Below are positions 1-6,388 of a stretch of DNA of 13,458 nucleotides, in pieces. Source of the DNA: Bacillota bacterium (lineage in GTDB: Bacteria; Bacillota_C; Negativicutes; JAEYSJ01); the NCBI GenBank assembly GCA_023434855.1, contig JAEYSJ010000257.1, positions 1 through 13,458 on the forward strand, written 5' to 3'. Under the pieces are notes generated by a model. The model worked only from the letters and a program-made list of their open reading frames with translations, was not told the origin of the DNA and made no database searches. Every line of letters begins with the position of its first letter. The stretch's first letter is position 1. The translations under genes were made by a program, and so were the position numbers.

Positions 1-1
1 A

Positions 2-421
2 CCCAGTACAATGCTGCGCCTGAGACTGGATGAAGCAACAAGATTATACCGCCAGGGCTACGCCGGTACAATTATTGTGAGCGGAGGACAAGGTGCTGAC
101 GAAGAAGTAACTGAAGCGGCCGCAATGCAAACTTACCTTGTCAACCAAGGCATCGCCGCCGAAAGAATTTTAATTGAAGACAATTCCTTCAATACCCATC
201 AAAACCTTGTCAATTCCCAAACAATCATGCGTTCCCATGGTCTGGAACGGGCCATTATTGTTTCTAATGCTTCACACATGCGGCGGGCCTTAATAATGGC
301 TCATAATCTTGGAATACAGGCCACTGGCTCATCTGCACCAATGGCCAGCAATACGTACCTCACCGCCAAACAGTACTTCCGCGAAGGGGCAGCAATGGTG
401 TCGTTGTTATTCGGCAGATAA
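2..421 (+). CDS. DUF218 (YdcF/SanA-like) protein, C-terminal part
   Basis: This is the 3' part of a gene that starts left of the window. The reading frame is open from base 2 (Pro-Ser-Thr before the first Met at 11), and those residues fit the family's P-S-x-x-L-x-x-RL-x-x-A-x-x-LY block, so the Met at 11 is internal. Visible family features are RLDEATRLYRQG, the IIVSGGQG turn, the E-A-x-x-M-x-x-YL helix, the IEDNSFNTHQN block, and IIVSNASHMRRAL. DUF218 proteins are small Rossmann-like envelope proteins. SanA affects vancomycin sensitivity and ElyC affects envelope polymer synthesis, but the reaction is unknown for most members. Any N-terminal membrane anchor would be outside the window. The gene converges on dnaE with only 8 bases between the two stop codons and no clear terminator there. 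The family call is confident; the physiological role is not known. Confidence 0.85.
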   Translation, partial: PSTMLRLRLDEATRLYRQGYAGTIIVSGGQGADEEVTEAAAMQTYLVNQGIAAERILIEDNSFNTHQNLVNSQTIMRSHGLERAIIVSNASHMRRALIMAHNLGIQATGSSAPMASNTYLTAKQYFREGAAMVSLLFGR

Positions 422-429
422 GGTGGGAA

Positions 430-3400
430 CTATACTACCTTAACCACTCCTTTACCCAGAATACCTTCAATAGCGTCAATCGCCTGGGGGGATGGATCAA
501 GCCAATACTTTTCCTCAGTTTTAATTATCCGGCGGTTATCCACCAGATGAAGAAACACTGTGGCCGACCCATGGTAATGAGCGAAAATCTCCTTTAGCCT
601 GGCAAAAGTCTCTGCATTTTCCTGCTGTTTACGGATTTTTATTCGCACTTCCTGCCCTATTTTATCTAATAACTTAATATCTTCACCAATAATTTTTGCA
701 CTTTCTTCGCTAAGGTTTAACTTTCCTGCTGCCATTACCGGCATGTCTGGTATTAATATTCTATTAATTTTGTCAAAAACCCGGGGGAAAACTATTACTT
801 CGACTTGTCCGGTAAAATCCTCAAGATTCACAAAACACATCATATCCCCACTTTTGGTAGTGATGCGCTTAGCACTGGTAATCATGCCAGCTACCTTTAC
901 CGGCTTGCCGTCAGTTGCGGCCGTTAACTGACTGATTGGCGTAAAACCTGCTAATTTTTCCCGATATTTATCCAACGGATGACCGGTTACGTAAAAACCG
1001 GTCATTTCTTTTTCGAAGGCCAATATTTGCTCCGGTGGCAATTCGGGAATATCAGGCAGCCTGATGTCATCAACTACATTAATAGCTTCTTCACCAAATA
1101 AGCCCAACTGTCCGTTAGCCTTGTCCCTTTGACGCCCGGCGGCCACATCCACTGCCTGATCCAAAATAGCCAGCAATTGTGCCCGCCGTGCGTCCAGCGA
1201 ATCAAAAGCACCGCATTTAATCAGGCTTTCAATTACCCGTTTATTGACCAATCGCATATCTACCTGTGTACAAAAATCCACCAGTGAAGTAAATTTTCCC
1301 CCTTCATTGCGAACAGCCACTAAATTATGAATCGCATTTTCACCCACATTTTTTACCCCGGCCAAACCGAAACGGATAGCATCCCCGTCCACACTAAAAC
1401 TGGCCTGACTGGCGTTGATATCAGGCGGCAATATCGCAATTCCCATACGGCGGCATTCCTCAATATAAAAACCTACCTTGTCATTTGCCCCCATAACGCT
1501 GGTCATTAAAGCAGCCATAAACTCTTTAGGAAAATGAGTTTTTAGAAAAGCCGTCTGATAAGCTACCAAGGCATAAGCAGCACTATGCGACTTGTTAAAG
1601 CCATAATCGGCAAAGTGGGCCATCAGGTCAAATATTTCGGCAGCCAGTTTACCATCAACACCGCGAGCCAATGCCCCCTGCAAAAAATTGTCCCGCTGTG
1701 CAGCAAGCACGTCATGCTTTTTTTTGCCCATGGCGCGACGCAGCGAGTCTGCCTGACCAAGGGTAAACCCGGCCAGAACGGAGGCAATCTGCATAACTTG
1801 TTCCTGGTATAAGATAACACCGAAAGTGTCTTTAAGGATAGGTTCAAGCAGTGGATGCAAAAATACGACTTTTTTCCGGCCATGCCGCCCTTCAATAAAA
1901 TCAGTCACCATGCCACTGCCCAGCGGCCCGGGCCGGTAAAGGGCCACCAACGGGATCAAGTCGTCAAACCGCTCAGGTTTCAATTCCTTCACCAGGTTGG
2001 TCATGCCACTTGATTCCATTTGAAAAACGCCGGCAGTATCACCCTCGGACAATTTGGCACAAGTCTGCGGATCATCGAGGGGAATACTGTCAATATCGAC
2101 AGTAACTCCCCTGTTATTTCTAATGAGTTCCAGTGCATCCCCGATAACAGTCAATGTCCTCAGACCCAGCAAATCCATTTTTAAGAGACCGATTTCCTCA
2201 ACCCTGTCTTTGTCATATTGGGTGGTTAAAAACCCCTCCGCCGAGTTCTGTAAAGGTACGTAATGAGTCAGCGGCTCTTTGGCGATCACCAGTCCGGCGG
2301 CATGTGTCGATGCATGGCGGGGCAATCCTTCCACCGCCATAGCTAATTCAACCAGTTTATGCACTTCCTGCTCGGTTTCATAGGCTTTTTTCAGTTCGTG
2401 GTTTACTTCCAATGCCCGCCGCAAAGTTATCCCCAGTTCATTAGGAACCAGTTTTGCCACCCTGTCAACTTCGTTATAGGGCATATTCAACGCCCGCCCT
2501 ACATCACGGATAGCAGCTCTGGCTGCCATGGTGCCGAAAGTGATTATCTGCGCCACCCGGTCAGTACCATAACGGTCAGCCACATATTCGATAATTTTAC
2601 CACGCCGTTCATAACAAAAATCTATGTCAATATCCGGCATAGTAACCCTTTCGGGATTTAAAAACCTTTCAAACAATAAACCGTATTTTAACGGATCAAT
2701 ATTAGTGATACCCAAGAGATATGAGACTAGACTGCCTGCTGCTGAACCTCGGCCCGGCCCCACCGGAATGCCTTCCTGCCGGGCGTAATTGATAAAATCC
2801 CATACTATTAAAAAATAGCTGGAAAAACCCATTGTTTGAATTACCGAAAGTTCATAATCCAGTCTTCCCTTAAGTTCTGTCGTAACAGGCTCATACCGCT
2901 CCGACAGCCGTTCTTCACATAGCCGGCGTAAATAATCATCAGCGCTCACCTGTTCAGGCACCGGAAATTCCGGCAGATGAAAGTTGTCAAAATCAAAGGT
3001 CACATTGCACCGTTCAGCAATACGGCAGGTATTGGTCAGCGCCTCTGCCTGCGAGGGGAATAATGCAGCCATTTCGGCCCCGCTTTTAAGATAGAATTCC
3101 TGGGTGGGAAACTTTAATCGCCCGGTGTCATCAACTGTTTTCCCCATCTGAATACATAACAGCACGTCATGACATTCGGCATCAGCTCTGTCAATATAAT
3201 GGAGATCATTAGTGGCAACAAGCCCGACCCCAAGCTTTCCGGCCAATTCTATCAGGAGAGTGTTGACCTTTTTTTGTTCAGGCATGCCATGGTCCTGAAT
3301 TTCCAGAAAGAAATTATCCGGACCGAAAATATCGCGGTATTCCCTGGTCAAAGCCTCCGCCCGTTCTAAATCTCCCTTAAGCAGTAAAGACGGTATTTCG

Positions 3401-3849
3401 CCGGCAATACAGGCACTGAGACAAATGAGTCCGTTGCTATACTTTTTTAAGAGTTCCCTGTCCACCCGGGGCTTATAATAAAATCCTTCGGTATATCCCT
3501 TTGATACAAGTTCCACTAAGTTACGATAACCATCATTGTTTTCCGCCAACAGGACAAGATGATAGTAGGATTCCCCTTCCACCGCGCTTTTTTCCAGCCG
3601 CGACCGTGGAGCTACATACACTTCGCAGCCAATTAAAGGCTTAACGCCGCATTTTTTTGCCTGCTTATAAAAATCGATCGCACCATACATCGTTCCATGG
3701 TCAGTAATCGCAACCGCCGTCATGCCAAGTTCTTTAACCCGTTTCACTAGGACTTCGATACGGCTGGCACCATCCAGCAGGCTGTATTCTGTATGGCAAT
3801 GGAGGTGAACAAATTCTACATGACTACCATTGTCGTGTCCGTCAATCAT
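430..3849 (-). CDS. dnaE: DNA polymerase III alpha subunit (DnaE)
   Basis: A 1139-residue replicative polymerase, full length for the family. The N-terminal PHP domain (about 13-280) opens with H15-L-H17-C-H19, followed by TDHGTMYG and GCEVYVAP. The C-family polymerase core has GPGRGSAAGS (about 365-375), the catalytic PDIDIDF motif with D406, D408 and D410, and a third carboxylate D559 in KMDLLGLRTL. A helix-hairpin-helix-like segment (GVKNVGENA) follows, then an OB fold (about 984-1055) and a C-terminal domain. ATG at 3849 is chosen because it lies just before the PHP motif and has AAAGGA about 11 bases upstream. In Firmicutes DnaE usually works with a second replicase, PolC, extending primers or acting in lagging-strand and repair synthesis; PolC is not in this window. 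A possible promoter lies immediately upstream. The PHP metal ligands appear retained, unlike in Escherichia coli. Identity is near certain. Confidence 0.97.
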   Translation of the reverse strand: MIDGHDNGSHVEFVHLHCHTEYSLLDGASRIEVLVKRVKELGMTAVAITDHGTMYGAIDFYKQAKKCGVKPLIGCEVYVAPRSRLEKSAVEGESYYHLVLLAENNDGYRNLVELVSKGYTEGFYYKPRVDRELLKKYSNGLICLSACIAGEIPSLLLKGDLERAEALTREYRDIFGPDNFFLEIQDHGMPEQKKVNTLLIELAGKLGVGLVATNDLHYIDRADAECHDVLLCIQMGKTVDDTGRLKFPTQEFYLKSGAEMAALFPSQAEALTNTCRIAERCNVTFDFDNFHLPEFPVPEQVSADDYLRRLCEERLSERYEPVTTELKGRLDYELSVIQTMGFSSYFLIVWDFINYARQEGIPVGPGRGSAAGSLVSYLLGITNIDPLKYGLLFERFLNPERVTMPDIDIDFCYERRGKIIEYVADRYGTDRVAQIITFGTMAARAAIRDVGRALNMPYNEVDRVAKLVPNELGITLRRALEVNHELKKAYETEQEVHKLVELAMAVEGLPRHASTHAAGLVIAKEPLTHYVPLQNSAEGFLTTQYDKDRVEEIGLLKMDLLGLRTLTVIGDALELIRNNRGVTVDIDSIPLDDPQTCAKLSEGDTAGVFQMESSGMTNLVKELKPERFDDLIPLVALYRPGPLGSGMVTDFIEGRHGRKKVVFLHPLLEPILKDTFGVILYQEQVMQIASVLAGFTLGQADSLRRAMGKKKHDVLAAQRDNFLQGALARGVDGKLAAEIFDLMAHFADYGFNKSHSAAYALVAYQTAFLKTHFPKEFMAALMTSVMGANDKVGFYIEECRRMGIAILPPDINASQASFSVDGDAIRFGLAGVKNVGENAIHNLVAVRNEGGKFTSLVDFCTQVDMRLVNKRVIESLIKCGAFDSLDARRAQLLAILDQAVDVAAGRQRDKANGQLGLFGEEAINVVDDIRLPDIPELPPEQILAFEKEMTGFYVTGHPLDKYREKLAGFTPISQLTAATDGKPVKVAGMITSAKRITTKSGDMMCFVNLEDFTGQVEVIVFPRVFDKINRILIPDMPVMAAGKLNLSEESAKIIGEDIKLLDKIGQEVRIKIRKQQENAETFARLKEIFAHYHGSATVFLHLVDNRRIIKTEEKYWLDPSPQAIDAIEGILGKGVVKVV

Positions 3850-3868
3850 AATCTATTGTATCCTTTCA

Positions 3869-3897
3869 TATGTATACATATATTCAGTCTTGTGCAA
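3869..3897 (-). promoter_or_regulatory. Possible sigma-A promoter of dnaE, with a palindrome over the -10
   Basis: On the minus strand TTGCAC (3892-3897) is followed after 17 bases by TACATA (3869-3874), about 20 bases before the dnaE start codon. The spacing is ideal and the -35 is good, but the -10 is weak. A perfect 14-base palindrome, ATATGTATACATAT (3868-3881), covers the -10 and might be an operator. It is AT-rich and could be chance. Confidence 0.35.
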
Positions 3898-3953
3898 TAA
3901 AGTTATTCAGTATGTTGTTGTGTTTACGCCGTCGACTTTACTCTATGTAGAAC

Positions 3954-4075
3954 GAATTAAAGTTTTTACATTGCAATCGGCAGCAAAGGGGGGACGGAAC
4001 TCTAGCACTTGCGACAGATGGCAGCGAAATTCCGCCTCCCCTTTGCTGCCAGACCAGCTAGACTGTGTTTAATTC
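3954..4075. repeat. Structured intergenic element, family 1, copy 1
   Basis: This element fills part of the 435-base gap between dnaE and the deacetylase gene. Its outer arms are GAATTAAA (3954-3961) and TTTAATTC (4068-4075), a perfect 8-bp inverted repeat. An inner stem of 21 positions (3979-3999 with 4030-4050) contains one G.T wobble and one A.C mismatch. The apical loop (4000-4029) is 30 nt. A second copy at 10560-10673 has the same architecture: its loop matches at 28 of 30 positions, the 3' shoulder AGACCAGCTAG (4051-4061) is identical, and CAATC before the inner stem is identical. No open reading frame or T-tract is associated, so it is not a typical intrinsic terminator. It could be a structured RNA, a DNA hairpin substrate or a non-autonomous repeat. 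The strand of any transcript cannot be decided. The rest of this gap contains only the dnaE promoter candidate and the hairpin at 4222-4262. Confidence 0.85.
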
Positions 4076-4221
4076 TTTAGTGCCTTCCATATAACCAATG
4101 CTTCGTTGACAATATCCCTCAGCATTTTCACATATAACGCCCTTTATAGACATTATAATACACTTATTCCTTGTCAAGGAATATTTTATTTGCGTTTTTC
4201 CACTTAAAAATAGATAAAATG

Positions 4222-4262
4222 AGAGCATACTCAGCAATTACAGCTTTGCATGCTCTTTTTTT
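4222..4262. terminator. Hairpin terminator, probably bidirectional
   Basis: Arms AGAGCAT (4222-4228) and ATGCTCT (4250-4256) pair, with GCAA/TTGC (4233-4236, 4246-4249) pairing inside them. On + the hairpin is followed by seven T residues (4256-4262); on - by the T-rich CATTTTATCTATTTTT. The only adjacent gene reading into it is the deacetylase gene, whose stop codon is 23 bases away on -. It is therefore most likely that gene's terminator, although the better T-run is on +. Confidence 0.6.
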
Positions 4263-4284
4263 CAACATAATAATTATGACCAGT

Positions 4285-5061
4285 TTAACCAAACATAGTT
4301 GGTAAGAGACCTTTTTTCAACATAACATAAGAAATAGATCTATCATAATGAAAGATTGGGATTCGCCTTATTATCATACTGTTATTAAATATTGCAAAAC
4401 CCGGTCGAAGTGAAAAACCGCCGTCATAACCTGTTTCATGTGCAATTTTTAAGGTCTCAGAAGTGTAGCTGCCACAAGGATATGCAATGAAATTAATTGA
4501 CTTTCCTACTATTTGTTCTAAATAATACTTAGATTTATTAAGTTCCAATTTTATGTCTTTTGCGTTCAGTTCGGCAAGTGACCGATGTGATACGGTATGT
4601 GATCCAAAATCCATCCCGGCAGCTTGCATTTCACGAATTTGGCTGATAGTTAATCGATCATTTTGCCCCACCATGCCTGTAATTACAAAAAAACTAGCTT
4701 TCATAGAATATTTTTGCAGAATAGGAAAAGCGTTCGTATAGTTGTCTAAATAACTATCATCAAATGTAAGCAATATTGGTTTTTCGGGAAGTTGTTCAGT
4801 AAGTTTTTTTTGCAAGTGCTGCCTAATTTGTTCAAGAGATACAGTAGTATATCCTTCTTGACTTAAGGTTTCCATATCGTGTTCAAAACGGTTCGAAGTT
4901 ATTGTTAACGCGTCACTTTCAGGGCCAACTCTGTGATAGAGCAAAACGGGTATACTGTTAATGAGATCATCGATTCGTTTGTAATCTGAAATAAAAAATG
5001 AGCCGGATACAGCCGCAATTGCCCCGATACAGCCTGTCAAAAACTGGCGCCTTGTAATCAC
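4285..5061 (-). CDS. Exported polysaccharide deacetylase (NodB-type, CE4)
   Basis: A 258-residue metal-dependent deacetylase of the NodB/carbohydrate esterase 4 type. The family removes N- or O-acetyl groups from peptidoglycan, chitin-like oligomers or poly-N-acetylglucosamine. Visible motifs are TFDD (99-102, catalytic base D101 and metal-binding D102), SHTVSH (metal ligands H155 and H159) and YPCGSY (194-199). The N-terminus TRRQFLTG followed by a hydrophobic stretch (about 8-25) looks like a Tat signal peptide or an N-terminal anchor, which places the enzyme outside the cytoplasm. The start is GTG at 5061, supported by AAGGAG 7 bases upstream. The overall form, short with a YHRVG segment near the N-terminus, recalls IcaB/PgaB-type deacetylases, but the substrate cannot be read from the sequence. 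The gene is visibly more AT-rich than its neighbours (roughly 36-40 percent GC by sampling lines), which may mean transfer. It stands alone on its strand. Confidence 0.9.
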   Translation of the reverse strand: MITRRQFLTGCIGAIAAVSGSFFISDYKRIDDLINSIPVLLYHRVGPESDALTITSNRFEHDMETLSQEGYTTVSLEQIRQHLQKKLTEQLPEKPILLTFDDSYLDNYTNAFPILQKYSMKASFFVITGMVGQNDRLTISQIREMQAAGMDFGSHTVSHRSLAELNAKDIKLELNKSKYYLEQIVGKSINFIAYPCGSYTSETLKIAHETGYDGGFSLRPGFAIFNNSMIIRRIPIFHYDRSISYVMLKKGLLPTMFG

Positions 5062-5281
5062 AGTAACACTCCTTGTTAAAAATAAATACCTAATCCAATC
5101 AATACAAATAACTATTTAAATAATTATACGTTTCTAAAAATCACTATATGTATAATTATTTTCCCTGTTTAACAACTGTGCAGGCCCTTATAAAAAAATT
5201 CCTTGTATTACTATACGCTTTTTCTTACTACCCGTCAATCAGGGAAAAATCATAAGAAAATAAGAAAAACGTTCCGTTTTC

Positions 5282-5354
5282 GAACAGTAAAGAATTTAAG
5301 TTACTTTTCGGCTAAACTGCAGATAATCGGCTGTTTGTAGTCGCCCCGAAAAGT
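5282..5354. repeat. Family 3 repeat, copy A, with a 9-bp inverted repeat
   Basis: The segment 5282-5340 resembles 11738-11784: both begin GAAC-N-GTAAAG, then share TTTTCGGCTAAACT, then CAG-N-TAA and TCG, and end in TTGTAG. Copy A also has perfect 9-bp arms ACTTTTCGG (5303-5311) and CCGAAAAGT (5346-5354) enclosing a smaller CTGCA/TGTAG pairing. It lies directly upstream of an extended -10 for the plus operon, so it may be an operator or leader element. Its function is unknown. Confidence 0.6.
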
Positions 5355-5363
5355 TATAAATTC

Positions 5364-5372
5364 TGATACAAT
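5364..5372 (+). promoter_or_regulatory. Possible extended -10 promoter for the SBP-U32 operon
   Basis: TG-A-TACAAT (5364-5372) fits an extended -10 element. No good -35 is present 17 bases upstream; that position is occupied by the right arm of the inverted repeat ending at 5354. A start site just after this would leave a leader of roughly 110 bases before the TTG start codon at 5492. Confidence 0.3.
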
Positions 5373-5491
5373 AAGAAAAACATCTTGCGAAATTCACCAT
5401 AATTTGCAGGTATTCGTCTACTGGCATTGAATTTATATGAAATTAGATTTAAATATTAATAATAAGAAAAAAATGTAAGAGGTGTCCTTCA

Positions 5492-6379
5492 TTGCACAAA
5501 ACGCACAATAAATATCATATAGGTATTTTGCAGCTTACGCAAAATCTGGACGATGCTGTCCATGGTTTTAAGCAGGGACTGGCCGATCTCGGTATAACTG
5601 CCCATTTTAATTATGTGAACGCTGACGGAAATTTGGCTAAACTTCCCCTGCTGGCGACTACCCTGCTTGAACGCGGCGTGGATCTTATATTTGCCTGCTC
5701 CACGCCGGCCGCTAAAGCAGCTGTGGAACTTGATGGCGATATTCCGGTAGTGTTTACTCCGGTGTTTGACCCAGTAGGGGTAAAACTTGTGGCCAGCCTG
5801 GAACATCCCGGTGGTAAAGCAACAGGTGTGGCAGGAATGGTTAAAGCCGCCGATAAAATAGCTTTTATTCAACGGCTGCTACCGAAAGCGAAAACAATTG
5901 GCGTACTTTATCACTCCTCCGACGGCAACTCCTTGCTGGAGATGGAACATTTTCGTCTCGCAGCCAAAAATATTTTTAACCTGGTAGAACTGCCAATTCA
6001 CCAGCCTACAGATATTTCAATCCTGCCTGATATACTGGCACCTGATTTAGATGTACTTTTTTTGCCAATAGGCCGGATTATTGAGGAAAACTTTGCTTCA
6101 ATCGTCTACTATACTGATGAAATTAATTTACCTGTTATTACTTCTCATGCCCCTAACATGCCGGCCGGTGCGCTGGGAGGGCTGGTGGCCAATCACCGCC
6201 TGCTTGGCATAGACTGCGCGGCTAAAGCTGCGCAAATACTAAATGGCGCAGTTCCCGGGACGATACCTGTAGGTATTGTGGACAACCCGGAAATCCAGCT
6301 TAATATGTTTGCAGCCCGGAATTTAGGGATTAAGATTCCGGTAGATTTGCTGACAGAAGCTAAGGAAGTTTTTGACTAG
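5492..6379 (+). CDS. ABC transporter substrate-binding-like protein without signal peptide (PF04392 type)
   Basis: A 295-residue protein of the TrpX/ABC_sub_bind (PF04392) type, a two-lobed periplasmic-binding-protein fold. Recognisable blocks are the opening beta strand HIGILQL, then FKQGLADLG, LIFACSTPAAKAA, VVFTPVFDPVG, HPGGKATGVAG, IGVLYHSSDGNS, DVLFLPIGRII, LPVITSHAPNMPAGALGGL and the closing PEIQLNMFAARNLGIKIP. Relatives export this domain behind a lipoprotein signal; here the mature fold starts almost at the first residue, and no hydrophobic N-terminus or lipobox exists. TTG at 5492 is the start because GAGGTG lies 7 bases upstream, and the preceding sequence encodes no signal peptide. 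No permease or ATPase gene is nearby. The stop overlaps the ribosome binding site of the U32 gene, so the two are surely co-translated. A cytosolic ligand-binding or sensing role is inferred. Some family members bind aromatic amino acids, but the ligand here is unknown. Confidence 0.85.
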   Translation: MHKTHNKYHIGILQLTQNLDDAVHGFKQGLADLGITAHFNYVNADGNLAKLPLLATTLLERGVDLIFACSTPAAKAAVELDGDIPVVFTPVFDPVGVKLVASLEHPGGKATGVAGMVKAADKIAFIQRLLPKAKTIGVLYHSSDGNSLLEMEHFRLAAKNIFNLVELPIHQPTDISILPDILAPDLDVLFLPIGRIIEENFASIVYYTDEINLPVITSHAPNMPAGALGGLVANHRLLGIDCAAKAAQILNGAVPGTIPVGIVDNPEIQLNMFAARNLGIKIPVDLLTEAKEVFD

Positions 6380-6388
6380 GAGGATAAA

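Larger units (their letters stand above)
5062..5491. other. AT-rich divergent intergenic region
   Basis: A 430-base gap between two divergent genes, without a credible coding frame. On the minus side a TATAAT (5123-5128) precedes the deacetylase gene but has no recognisable -35. The middle carries family 3 copy A and its inverted repeat (5282-5354). The plus side has an extended -10 (5364-5372) and the TTG start with its ribosome binding site. The stretch 5129-5281 is AT-rich and I see nothing further in it. Confidence 0.6.

Noticed and set aside
420..431. Shared 13-mer TAAGGTGGGAACT at 419-431 and 8365-8377
   Set aside because: About one such match is expected by chance in a window this size, and the flanks do not align.
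3954..4075. Retron msr-msd RNA
   Set aside because: Outer and inner stems are suggestive, but there is no reverse transcriptase gene near either copy and the element is short.
5026..5061. Lipobox (L-T-G-C) in the deacetylase leader
   Set aside because: The Cys is at position 11, before the hydrophobic segment and not after it, so signal peptidase II processing there is unlikely.
5159..5248. 9-bp inverted repeat TTTTCCCTG / CAGGGAAAA with a 72-base loop
   Set aside because: Several such repeats at this spacing are expected by chance; no other support.
5489..5872. Reverse-strand frame opposite the substrate-binding protein gene, and similar frames opposite dnaE and the U32 gene
   Set aside because: They are antisense shadows of clearly coding sequence without family features.
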